Shown here: in pieces, positions 55,300 to 64,000 of the stretch
Numbering within the stretch: the first letter of the stretch is position 1
How the letters are laid out: the number at the start of each line of letters is the position of its first letter
Assembly: GCF_028372415.1 (NCBI RefSeq)
Contig: NC_092875.1
Location: 407,727,239 to 407,791,238, forward strand
Length of the DNA stretch: 64,000 nucleotides
Reading direction: 5' to 3'
Source of the DNA: Notamacropus eugenii
Taxonomy: Eukaryota > Chordata > Mammalia > Diprotodontia > Macropodidae
Notes under the pieces: model-generated
What the model saw: the letters and a program-made list of their open reading frames with translations, nothing else
Told to the model about the DNA's origin: nothing
The model's database searches: none
Position numbers and translations under genes: made by a program

Positions 55300-55690
55300 A
55301 GTTAAATGGAGAAGATTTTATTTTCATGTTCAGTTCCAAATTCTCTCCCTCCTTACATCCCCTCCTTCACCCATTGAGAAGGCAAGAAATATATCCTTTA
55401 TGTGTATGAAATAGTATATTTCTGCATTTGCTGAGTTCTGGGTGACAAAAGGAAAGAAAGAGGACAAAAATACAGACACCGAGTCTGTTAGTTCTCTGTC
55501 TAAAGGTGGATTGCATTTTTCATCATGAGTTCTTCGGACTTTGGGTAGATGTATTCATCAGAGTTACTGAGTCTTTCACAGGAGATTGTATTTATGGTAT
55601 TGCTGTCATGATATAAAAGGCTTTCCTGGTTCTGCTCACTTTGTTTTGTAGCAGTTCATCCCAGGTTTTTCTGAAACCATTCTTAAAGGG
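55300..55690 (-). repeat. L1 3' end, 5'-truncated
   Basis: Reverse of the same L1 family as 12960: GTTCAGTTCCAAATTCTCTC, GGTGGATTGCATTTTTCATC, CCTGGTTCTGCTCACTTTGT, CCAGGTTTTTCTGAAACCAT. Confidence 0.75.
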
Positions 55691-55704
55691 AGAAGATTTC
55701 AACA

Positions 55705-55955
55705 CTTGTTGTTCAGTCATTTCAACTGTGTCTGACTCTTCATGACCTCATTTGAGGTTTTATTGGCAAAGATACTGAAATAGTTTGCCATTTCCTTCTC
55801 TAGCTCATTTTATAGATGAGGAAACTGAGGCAGACAGTATTAAGTGAATTGCCCAGGATCACACAGCTAGTAAGTGTGTGAGGCCAGGTTTGAACTCAGA
55901 AAGAGGAGTCTTCCTGACTCCAGACCTGATTCTATATGTACTGTGCTTCCATGAT
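55705..55955 (-). repeat. Marsupial tRNA-derived SINE (MAR/CORE type)
   Basis: TTGTTGTTCAGTCATTTCAA, TTTATTGGCAAAGATACTGA, ATAGATGAGGAAACTGAGGC, CACACAGCTAGTAAGTGTGT. Confidence 0.92.
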
Positions 55956-56094
55956 AAAAAAAAAAATCAAAAATAAAACCCTTTCTAATAGTTAAAAGTC
56001 ATCCAGAATGGAATAAGCTACATCAGAAAGCAGGGAGCTCTCTTCCAGTGGTTGTTTTAATGCTGAAGCTCTTGCTGAAAGGGGAAAGGAAAAG

Positions 56095-56285
56095 GAATAA
56101 GCATTTATATAGAGCCTACTATGTGCTGTGCATTGTATGTGCTAAGCACTTTACAAATACGATTTCGTTTGATTCTTACAACAACACTTAAAAATATATT
56201 CTGTTATTCTCATTTTTACAGTTGAGGAAACTGAGGCAGGCAGAGATTAAACGACTTGCCCAAGGTTTCACAGCTACTGTGCTTG
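56095..56285 (-). repeat. MIR SINE
   Basis: AGCATTTATATAGAGCCTAC, GTGCTAAGCACTTTACAAAT, CAGTTGAGGAAACTGAGGCA. Confidence 0.85.
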
Positions 56286-56734
56286 CTTTAATTTCAGCAG
56301 ATAAGGAGGGAGCCTAGGAAGACTGAGTAGGGGAGGTAGAAATAGGAATGGAAAAAAAATGGTGTCGAGACATTTAAAAAGCTCACAGAGGAAATAAAAA
56401 TGGGGTTCAGAGGGGAATGCAGACAAGCAGGCAGTGTTATTACTTTAATATATATTTTAATATATTTAATATTTATATTATTTTTTATTTATTATGTATT
56501 AGGGAAACAATTTATTTATATATATTTTATATTTAATATAAAAAAATCTTAAGTGCTGTATGGAGTCAATTTGTAATTTCATGTGCAGTCCTCATTTTCT
56601 AATATTTGTATATGAAAATGTTCAGGTTAGTTAATGAATATCTAGTTCATAAGGAAAAATTAGAAAGGAAGATTAAACTAAATGAACTCTAAATTCCTTT
56701 CCTACTCCAAAACTCTAATTCTAGCCTAACCTCA
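56286..56734. other. Intron 4: AT-rich, no recognised feature
   Basis: An AT-rich low-complexity patch at 56440-56545; otherwise unassigned. Confidence 0.4.
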
Positions 56735-56872
56735 TGACACATGAAGACACTGTAGCCCAGATACATGGCTTGGTTTTGACTTGCCCAAGGTCATGCAGCT
56801 AGTTGTTAGCAGATCTGGGACATGGCCTTTCTTTCTAGATTGTCTGCCCAGTTCTTTTTGTTACACCACATT
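56735..56872 (-). repeat. THER1/MIR SINE
   Basis: ACATGAAGACACTGTAGCCC, TTGCCCAAGGTCATGCAGCT, TTTGTTACACCACATT. Confidence 0.7.
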
Positions 56873-57135
56873 TTCTAGTCCTTTAAAAAAATTTTTTTTG
56901 GTAGAAAAAAGGTAGTCCTTAAGCTTTCCTGTGTGTCTGGGGCCCAGTGTTATTTCAGAAAACATACACACAACTTATTATTACAAATTAAACTTGATTT
57001 GAGTAATCCTGGAAGGGATGAAGGGGTTTCAATGTTTTGGAGAGAAGCAAAAAAACCAAACAAACTGGGATCTTAGCTTTTAAAAAAATATATTCCCTTA
57101 AACTTAAATAGTTGGCTTATTGTTTTTTGTCTTAG

Positions 57136-57312
57136 GTGGAAAAAGAATTAATTTACTATGTTCATGATGGGAGTGAAGAACTACTGGACAGTTTTACAGT
57201 CTTTGTGAATAACACAGAACTTGGGAAACAGAGTTTGCCCCAAACTCTTTTTGTGACGGTTCAACCAGTAAATGATGAGGCTCCAGTCATAGTAGCCAAT
57301 AAAATATTGCGG
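57136..57312 (+). CDS. CSPG4B: CSPG4-like exon 5: end of CSPG repeat 9, start of 10
   Basis: 177 bp, phase 0 at both ends, encoding residues 1422-1480. The acceptor is a T-rich tract ending CTTAG at 57135; the donor GCGG|GTAAGT at 57313 is near consensus. The peptide has the strongest CSPG-repeat signature in the gene: ELIYYVHDGSEELLDSF, then VTVQPVNDEAPVIVANKILR. Human CSPG4 has QLIRYVHDGSETLTDSF and VTVLPVNDQPPI in the same place. The next exon should open with a WEG-like start of repeat 10. I do not find it before 64000. Confidence 0.92.
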
Positions 57313-57434
57313 GTAAGTATGCCATGCTTTTGATTTTTTTAATACAAACACTAGCTCTCCTAACTTGGTTTTCTTTGTAAATATTTATTAATAGTGAATG
57401 TGACTTGGGAACACATATAGTAGTCATAAAAACA

Positions 57435-57820
57435 ATAATATCAGTCTGCAAATATTTCCTGAGTGCTTAATACCTATGGAGACATAAGCACTGTGGGAGA
57501 GGAAGAAAAGTAGAAGACATAGTCCCTGCTTTCAAGGGGATGGCAGCCTAGTAAAAGAGTGACAGATTACAACAGAAGAGAAAGTTAAGTGATTGGTAGA
57601 GAAGAATGTATGTTGTACTGCAAGTATTTGAAGGCAGGAGAAACCCACTGTCCTCTGACTGGGTGGTCTGGGTAGTCTTCATGGATGAAGTGAGATTTGA
57701 ACTTTTCCTTGAAGGATGGATAGACTTCAGAAACAGGGAATAACATAAGAAAATGCACTAGGTAGGAGAATGAAGGGCAACTGACCACATTTGTTTTCAT
57801 ATGGAAGCAAATGGGGCTAC
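57435..57820 (+). repeat. LINE-like interspersed repeat
   Basis: AAATATTTCCTGAGTGCTTA, CATAGTCCCTGCTTTCAAGG, AGTGAGATTTGAACTTTTCC, GGCAACTGACC; same family as 50300, diverged. Confidence 0.5.
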
Positions 57821-58019
57821 ATCTACAAAAACTAAGCGCTACAAAAACTCTGTTGAATATCCTTTCTGTGTTTTGGCTAGGCTAACCTCTCTTTGTTATA
57901 ATTGTTGAACGACTTAATGAGTGTCTTCTCTCATTCCAGTTCCAAACTTAAACTGAGTCAAGTCAGGCTTGCCCATTGCAGAGCTGCAATGGGATTTTAG
58001 AGGTCATCAAATTCAGTAC

Positions 58020-58075
58020 TCTTAATTTTTAAATTAAATTAAATTTAAATTAATTTAAATTGATTTTAAAGATAA
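58020..58075. repeat. Palindromic AT-rich tract
   Basis: Repeated TTTAAATTAA/TTAATTTAAA motifs that can fold on themselves. Confidence 0.6.
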
Positions 58076-58099
58076 ATCAACATGCCAGCGGCTATACAT

Positions 58100-58315
58100 T
58101 AGTACTGAACAGATGAAGAACTAGACCTAGGGTATGCTGGAACTGGCTCAAACCAGTTTGTGAAAACCAGTAATTAAATTTTCAGTATGTGCATTTAAAC
58201 CTCGAAAATTGGAAAATGCTGCACATCAGGACTTGAGTTATTGTTTTATTGATCACCTAGACTTTAGATTGTGATGGAGAAAGTGTTAATAAAGCAGATT
58301 AAACTTAAAGGTATG
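58100..58315. repeat. Unassigned dispersed repeat A, copy 2
   Basis: ATTAAATTTTCAGTATGTGC, CTCGAAAATTGGAAAATGCT, GACTTTAGATTGTGATGG, GATTAAACTTAAAGGTATGT; counterpart of 18372-18545. Confidence 0.5.
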
Positions 58316-58519
58316 TCGCACCTACATTTTTCCCCCACACACCTCTGATTAGAACTTAGATCCTGTGTCTCCTCATCCACCATTCTTCTGTCATGAGTGT
58401 CAGGCCAAGGAATTTGGACTTTTTTTCCTGTGATCAGTAGTTTTTCTGACATGTGAATCTATAAATTCTGCCCATCTCTGAAAATTGGTTGGAATGATAT
58501 AGAACTTTAAAAACTAACC

Positions 58520-58672
58520 CTTTGGGGGAACCTAGGTGGTGTAGTGGATAGCCCTGTAGTCAGGAGGACCTGAGTTCAAATCTGGCTTCAGATACTTACT
58601 AGCTGTGTGACTTTGGACAAGTGACTTAACCCCAATAGCTTCACCATCACTATCCTCAGGAAAAAAAAAATC
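58520..58672 (+). repeat. MAR1-type SINE, short form
   Basis: CTAGGTGGTGTAGTGGATAG, GTCAGGAGGACCTGAGTTCA, AGCTGTGTGACTTTGGACAA, short A-run at the end. Confidence 0.92.
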
Positions 58673-58689
58673 CAACTAATTCTTTTATA

Positions 58690-58865
58690 GTTGAGTTCCT
58701 AAGCTAGAGTTGTCAGGTTTCAGGGGGTCTGTGAGCTTACATGGAAAAACATCTTGATTTTCATTAACCACTAACTGAAATTTAGCATTTCCTTCAACCA
58801 ATTAAAAACATTCTTCTGAGAAGGGGTCCATAGGCTTTACCAGACTGCCAGAGGATTCACATCTT
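58690..58865 (-). mobile_element. hAT-type MITE (family of 29971)
   Basis: Contains AAGGGGTCCATAGGCTTTAC, CAGACTGCCAGAGG and AAACATTCTTCTGAG, the reverse of 29971-30170. Confidence 0.7.
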
Positions 58866-59736
58866 CCTCCCCTTCTCACACCACCTGCTGTCTTTGTCCT
58901 TGTCCTCCTGAGAGAAGTCTATTTTCTTCTGTACTTTTTCCAGACAAGCGCCACTGTCAGTATTTTCTTTAAAATTGCACGCACTGTACTTTCATTTCTG
59001 AAGTTTGCCCTTTGTGTTGTTCTCTGAGGGAAATAACAGGCAGACTTGTGGTCAATGACCAACACTTGCCAAAAACCGTGAAGATACCCCTCTGTTTTGT
59101 CTTAGAATTCATTGGGTCTTGCACAATATACAGTTAGTGTGGACAGATGAGTCTAGAATATATATTTTCCTTTATGTCACAGTTAAATCATCTCTTACGT
59201 ATGTATTATGCACATTGCTTTGTCAGTTAACTTGCTAATGACGCATTAATCTCCCATGTAGCTCAGCATGCCACCTTCCTAGCTCACCACCAGCGTGTGG
59301 TTGAGGATTACAAGTTAAGCCACTGAAGCCTATGATCAGTAAAGTTAAAAAGCTCCTAGAGATTATTCTAAGTATAATAGAATGCATCTCAGATAGTTTT
59401 TGGAGTGACCGTTTTAAATGACCTAAGTTAATGCATACATCCAGTAACATAACCAATCCGTGTCTGACTGCATTTAACAGTGTTCAGTATAGATCTTAAA
59501 GGCAGTAAGAAGTGACAGGTCTTGAACGGATTTGCAGGAAAATTTGAGTTTTGCTCTTGTTTATTTTTTAAAATTAGGACTAGGAAAAGGGACCAGACCT
59601 GGGATGCCAGTGCTGTAGGGATGTCTTGGTAAGGAAATTCTCTCTATCCATGGAAGTCATTATCTCTTCCAAAACTTAGAGCTGCCTGGCACCAGGATGT
59701 CAAAAATAGCATTAGGCCAGCATCTAACCAGATAAA

Positions 59737-59782
59737 AATGTTATTGGGAAATGTTTAGCAAAATAAATAAAAATACATTTCT
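59737..59782 (-). mobile_element. hAT MITE fragment, left arm
   Basis: GGGAAATGTTTAGCAAAATA is the reverse complement, with one mismatch, of part of 60090-60112. Confidence 0.65.
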
Positions 59783-59784
59783 TG

Positions 59785-60040
59785 TTGTCGTTCAGTTGTT
59801 TTTCATTTGTGTCTGACTTGGTGACCACATTTGAGGTTTTCTTGGCAGAGAGATTAGAGTGGTTTGCCATTTCCTTCTCCAGTTCATTTAGAGATGAGGA
59901 AACTGAGGCAAACAGGGTCAAGGGACTTGTCCCGGGTCACATAGCTAAGAAGTGTCTAAAGCCAGATTTGAACTCAGGAAGATCAGTCTTCCTGACTCCA
60001 GGTCTGACACTGTCTTTACTATGCCAACTAGCTGTCCATA
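59785..60040 (-). repeat. Marsupial tRNA-derived SINE (MAR/CORE type)
   Basis: GTTGTCGTTCAGTTGTTTTT, TTTTCTTGGCAGAGAGATTA, GATGAGGAAACTGAGGCAAA, CAGATTTGAACTCAGGAAGA. Confidence 0.9.
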
Positions 60041-60041
60041 T

Positions 60042-60165
60042 TGACTTAGAAAGCCACAAGGGAACATTACCAATGTGGTATTGAATTTCTATTTATTTTG
60101 TTAAACATTTCCCAGTGACATTTTCCTCTGGTTCGAGGGACCCACTTACAAGTGATAGGGCAGTG
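60042..60165 (+). mobile_element. hAT MITE fragment, right arm
   Basis: TATTGACTTAGAAAGCCACA, ATTTATTTTGTTAAACATTT and TCCTCTGGTTC are parts of a common marsupial hAT MITE. Confidence 0.65.
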
Positions 60166-60264
60166 AGTTTGTTGCCTCTCCTCTCTTCATCCAGTCTGTT
60201 TATTTTAAATGTCAAGGTAAACGTGGATGTTTCTAAGTTAGGAGTTTATCATATAGTAATTTCC

Positions 60265-60472
60265 TAACAATGCGGTATAGAAGATAGAGTGTTGGACTTA
60301 AGAGTCAGGAAGGCCTGAGTGTGAATTCTGCTTCAGACACTTCATAGCTGTGTAACTCTAGCCAAGTCACTCAGCCTCTCTGAGACTCAGTTTCCTTATC
60401 CATAAATGAGGGGTTTGGAAAAGGTAGTCTGTAAGGCATCTATCTCCCTTCACACTCTAAATTTGTGATCCA
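60265..60472 (+). repeat. MIR/THER1 SINE
   Basis: AGTGTTGGACTTAAGAGTCA, AGCTGTGTAACTCTAGCCAA, GACTCAGTTTCCTTATCCAT. Confidence 0.85.
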
Positions 60473-60474
60473 TG

Positions 60475-60595
60475 TTTGTATGTCTTACATATTGTAATTT
60501 CGACAAGAGCAGGGACTTCATATCTCTCCCAGTGCCTAGCACAGTGTTCTGCATAGAAGAGGTAGTTAATATTGGAAGGAATGAATCATGCTTCT
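60475..60595 (+). repeat. L2 3'-end fragment
   Basis: ACAAGAGCAGGGACTTCATA, AGTGCCTAGCACAGTGTTCT. Confidence 0.7.
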
Positions 60596-61034
60596 GAGTT
60601 GTTTTTAAACTGTAGAGGAGGGGCATTGAAACAACTCAAGTCAGATGGTCTTGGTCTTCTCAGGGAAGACAGAAACTGAATCATCTGCTTTGGGGGCTAA
60701 GGAGGAGGCTTGAGGAAGGATGGACAGCTTTTAAGCCAGAGAGACTACTTGTTGAGGATGAGGAGGGGATCCATACTTTGAGTAGGGTTTCGGAAGGTGA
60801 CCTATTTATGTCCCCTTCTAACATCATAACTCTGTCATCCTGAGTTAGAAAGAAGCTGGATAATGGTTATTTTATGTCTACTTTCAGCTGATCTGGGAGA
60901 AATTAATCAGACTTGTCATAAGCTTGTTTCTAGAACCATTTGGAGGTTTTAAATGAGAAAATGATGGATTATGTCCCTCTCCTGAAGCCAATTTGTACCT
61001 GTCTTACAGCACTTAGTATGTTTTGCTGTCTTCT

Positions 61035-61260
61035 TGTCAAGGGTAGCATAGTGAAAAGTGCTGGGCCTGGAGTCAGAAAGACTCATCTGACCTCAGACAC
61101 TTACTAGCTATATGACCCTGAGCAAGTCACATAACCACCTCAGTTTCCTCAACTGTCAAATGAGCTGGAGAAGGAAATGACAATCCACTCCAATATCTTT
61201 GCCAAGAAAACCCAAAATGGGGTCATAAATAGTTGGAAACGACTGAACTACAACAATTGT
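61035..61260 (+). repeat. Marsupial tRNA-derived SINE (MAR/CORE type)
   Basis: GGCCTGGAGTCAGAAAGACT, ATGACCCTGAGCAAGTCACA, CAAATGAGCTGGAGAAGGAA, AAACGACTGAACTACAACAA tail. Confidence 0.9.
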
Positions 61261-61377
61261 AGACAGCGGTGGAATAAATTAAAATTCCATTCTATTAAAA
61301 TGCTCCTGTGTCAAGGCTTTTGGACTTTTTACAAAGTAAATGCTTTTGCACTCAAGTCTATATTTAATATACATACT

Positions 61378-61425
61378 TTCATATATATATATGTACATGT
61401 ATATATACTATATATACTTTTGGGG
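61378..61425. repeat. TA-rich microsatellite
   Basis: Alternating AT with GTACATGTATATATACTATA-like variants. Confidence 0.8.
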
Positions 61426-61699
61426 ATGTTGATCCAGGGAGGGATTTCCCTAATATATATGATTTAAATGACTACCTCTTTAAATGTTTATTTTTATTGA
61501 AGAATGTCTTTTCTGTACTTGATGGTATTCTGTAGTTCTCCAGTATGTGTACCCCTAGGTCAGGATCTAAATTAATAGAATAGGAGCTGTACTAATTTGT
61601 CTCCTGTGTCTCCCGTTCATATTGCCCTTTGAAGAATAGAGCTCTTATATGTATACTTTTGGAGAAATACTACAAGTGGGTTAATGGGAAAACTATAGA

Positions 61700-61830
61700 A
61701 TTTAACAGTTCAGCAAGAATTTATTAATCACCTACTATGTGCTGGTCACTGGGGATTCAGACAAAAAACCCCCGAATAATACCCTTCATTAAGGTGCTTA
61801 TATTCTGCTGAGAAAAAAACAATGGATGCA
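61700..61830 (+). repeat. LINE-like interspersed repeat, start
   Basis: AGCAAGAATTTATTAATCAC, CTACTATGTGCTGGTCACTG, TTAAGGTGCTTATATTCTGC. Confidence 0.55.
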
Positions 61831-62429
61831 CAAATGTTTTATCTGTGGAATGCTTTTATACTCCAGTTTGCTTATGTGCTGTTTCCCTTTTGGATATAAT
61901 CATGCTTTTTGTACTTCAAGATACTTTCACATTAATTCTTTTATCCCTCTCCTACCCTAACTTCTGGGTGGAGTCAGAGTTGGTGCAGGTCAAGAGTTTT
62001 TAATCGACTAATATCCATAGTGCTAATGGAAAGTTTTTTGGTTTGGGATGGGGGTAGGGAGGCAGCTGAGAAATTCTCCTGAAAAACTTAAGCAAACCAA
62101 TATCAAGGATTTTATCTTCCTTACTCTAGGCTCAGTGCTCTGTCTGATGAATCTCTGACTCTAAATCTAGTCTATTCAGGGAAGAGGAGGAAAAGCCATG
62201 AATTTGAGTGTTTTAAATAAACCTATACAAATGTATATGTAGGGTTGTGGTCATTGGAATTACTGCCTTAGTTTCTCAGTAAATTGTTCTGAGTTTCTTC
62301 TGCTGAAAAAGTTAAACTCTTGTTTGTTTTTTTCTCTCCTTAATTTTTTCCATGGAAAACACAATATACCAAGAGGCAGGATATATCATCCTTCTTGACC
62401 TCTCTGTAGCCTTGACATTGTGACTAGTC

Positions 62430-62908
62430 AATGGTCAGTAAGCATTATGTACACACAAGCTCTATGTAGGATAAATTGAAAATAATAGAGGGAAAACACT
62501 CAAAATAAGGGGAATTGGGAGAAACTTCCAGTAGAAGGTGGAGTCTTAACTGGGACTTGAGGAAGCCAGGAGATAGAGCTGAGGGGGGAGGGAATTCCAG
62601 GGATGGAGGACAGCCAGTGAAAATCCCCAGTCGGGAGATGGAGGGTCTTATTTGAGGAAGAACAAGGGGGCTAATATCACTAGATCTTAGATTAAGTATG
62701 AGGGGGAAGTAATAAGAAATAAAACTGGAAAGTTGGGGGAGGGGAGGTTTTCAAGGGCTGTGATCCTCAAGGTGATAGAGAACCACTGGAATATATTTAG
62801 TAGTGGGTTGGGAGGAAGTAGGGAGTGGCTGGAGTGACATGGTCACACCTGCACTTTAGGAAAATCACTGACTGCCTAGAGGAGGATGGACTGAAGTAGG
62901 GAGAGACT
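62430..62908 (+). repeat. LINE-like interspersed repeat, internal part
   Basis: GAGGGAAAACACTCAAAATA, AGAAACTTCCAGTAGAAGGT, GGACAGCCAGTGAAAATCCC, AGAGAACCACTGGAATATAT, TGGAGTGACATGGTCACACC; overlaps the 50300 and 6000 copies. Confidence 0.65.
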
Positions 62909-63569
62909 TGTGGGTTATATTATAATGTTCTCTGTGTTTCCTTCATGCTCAGTGGCTAACTTACATATCACTATTTTATACCTGACTTGATATATCTCTT
63001 CTTACATCTTTGAAGAAATCTTAGATGATTTTGACATTTGTGGTTGATACCTTGTTAGAGGGGAGCCCTTAAGGTAGCATATTTGCTCATATGTTCTTTT
63101 GTGGTCATTCAACAATCACCATAGTGAAACCTTCTATTCTTTACATTCTTGAGACAGTTTTGTCACTGTAAAGAGGTAGACTGCTGAAGAATATTATTCG
63201 TCAAAGCCTGCCTCTTTCCTTTTTATACCATCTCCAAGTCCTGAATGCCTAAGCATCAATTATATTCACAAAAATTTTGTATATGAGATGAGAGTGTAGG
63301 AATATGGGTAAGTAGTTATTGTTATTTTCACTTTTTCCATAATTCCATAATTTTCATAATTTCCATGATTTTCTCAAACATTTGATTTCTTTTCCTCTTT
63401 CTATTTTGAGAATGAAAATCCCTCATCCATGCTGAATGTTTATGTGTTGTTATAATTGGTTTTCATCAAAATATCTGTTTTAAGACTTAGCATAAGTTTA
63501 GTTTTGACCTTGGAAAATATGAAAGCAGATTTCGGGCAGTCTCCCTGATCCCTAGACAAATTTTGGATT

Positions 63570-63710
63570 CCCTGCAAACCTGTGTCCCTTTAGGTCCTCA
63601 TGTGGGGACCTTGGATAGAATCCAAATGTTCTGTGAAGTTTGGATTTCGTCCAAGGGTCGCATTTGAGGACGTAGAGGGCCACATGTGGTCTCGAGGCTG
63701 AGGACATAAA
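63570..63710. mobile_element. hAT-type MITE (family of 13753), degraded
   Basis: TTTAGGTCCTCATGTGGGGA at the left and GACGTAGAGGGCCACATGTG at the right are arms of the palindromic element seen intact at 13753-13933. Confidence 0.7.
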
Positions 63711-63756
63711 TATTTCTAAAAATCTGGTTTTTTAAAAATGTTTTATATCTTTTTCT

Positions 63757-63875
63757 TTAAGGTAGCATAGTGTAAAGGAGAAATCCATGGATTCAGAGTT
63801 CAGAAGATATGAGTTCAAATCTTGCCTTTGATACATACTGGCTGATCCTAGGCAAGTTTCTGGTGCCCCTAGGCA
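63757..63875 (+). repeat. MIR/MAR SINE, partial
   Basis: GTAGCATAGTGTAAAGGAGA, GATATGAGTTCAAATCTTGC, TGATCCTAGGCAAGTTTCTG. Confidence 0.6.
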
Positions 63876-64000
63876 GTTCTTCCAGACTTAGTTGCCGAGA
63901 AGGTACAAGTATGCATTTATGGAAAGAATCTCATCATTTGTAAGTTCGTTTACCTGTGAAATCAGAGATCAGGTTCCATAGCATCTCCCCATAGCATATC

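Larger units (their letters stand above)
26129..57312 (+). other. CSPG4B: Gene span (5' part): CSPG4-like proteoglycan, exons 1-5
   Basis: Five exons on the + strand join into one open frame of about 1480 residues. Intron 1 is 17,628 bp (phase 1), intron 2 is 1,210 bp, intron 3 is 2,457 bp, intron 4 is 5,449 bp and intron 5 exceeds 6.6 kb (all phase 0). Compared from memory with human CSPG4/NG2 (2322 residues, 15 CSPG repeats), domain order and exon boundaries agree: signal peptide, two laminin-G domains, then CSPG repeats. Sequence agreement with CSPG4 is only moderate, well below what a marsupial-human orthologue pair would normally show, so I prefer the paralogue known in mouse as Cspg4b. 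That assignment is inference. In the family the protein is a single-pass membrane proteoglycan whose ectodomain binds matrix and growth factors. The last third, including the membrane segment and PDZ-binding tail, is outside the window. No disabling change is seen in the coding part. Confidence 0.85.
57313..64000 (+). other. Intron 5 (incomplete), no further exon seen
   Basis: After the exon 5 donor I searched for the next CSPG repeat (a WEG start, HG.L, HDGS or FTQ motif in any + frame) and found none before the edge. The stretch consists of repeats listed separately and unassigned DNA (58870-59735, 60596-61030, 61260-61690, 61831-62429, 62910-63565). Confidence 0.6.

Noticed and set aside
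1523-63875. Repeated SINE boxes as a possible CRISPR-like or regulatory array
   Set aside because: Spacing and orientation are irregular, and each copy is a whole tRNA-derived SINE; CRISPR does not occur in vertebrates.
1487-63900. tRNA genes suggested by tRNA-like SINE heads
   Set aside because: Every head continues into a SINE body and lacks a full cloverleaf.

Overview
The window looks like genomic DNA from a marsupial mammal. The evidence is the repeat content. There are dozens of tRNA-derived SINEs of the marsupial MAR/CORE type, SINEs with an RTE-type tail, therian MIR/THER1 copies, old L2 and CR1/L3 LINEs, several hAT-type miniature transposons, and L1 pieces of the marsupial kind. 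The single host gene has vertebrate exon/intron structure and a CpG-island promoter. The species cannot be told from the sequence alone.

One host gene is present, on the + strand: the 5' two thirds of a chondroitin-sulfate-proteoglycan-4-like gene (CSPG4 family, probably the divergent paralogue CSPG4B). Five exons can be joined in frame: exon 1 (26129-26207, signal peptide) inside a CpG island at about 25740-26620; exon 2 (43836-43999); the giant exon 3 (45210-48761); exon 4 (51219-51686); and exon 5 (57136-57312). Together they encode about 1480 uninterrupted residues: signal peptide, two laminin-G domains, and nine full CSPG repeats with the start of a tenth. The remaining repeats, membrane segment and short cytoplasmic tail must lie beyond the right edge. 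Intron 1 is in phase 1 and introns 2 to 5 are in phase 0.

Layout: 1-25.7 kb is intergenic or upstream DNA, filled with SINEs, CR1/L3, L2, RTE and L1 fragments and simple repeats. The CpG island and exon 1 sit at 25.7-26.6 kb. The 17.6-kb intron 1 holds a split L2, hAT elements (one with a transposase C-terminal remnant), probable solo LTR fossils, and a nearly full-length L1-derived element that has an intact ORF1 but no ORF2 (HAL1-like, 37774 to about 40527, minus strand). About 0.7 kb beyond part of that element lies a 257-bp, about 99% identical inverted copy of its 3' untranslated region. Exons 2 to 5 and their repeat-filled introns occupy 43.8-57.3 kb. The last 6.7 kb is intron 5, with no further exon visible.

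I found no tRNA or rRNA gene, no CRISPR array and no second host gene. The items most worth a second look are the HAL1-like element, its inverted copy, the divergent CSPG4-like gene, the weak splice sites of exons 2 and 4, and the minisatellite next to exon 2.
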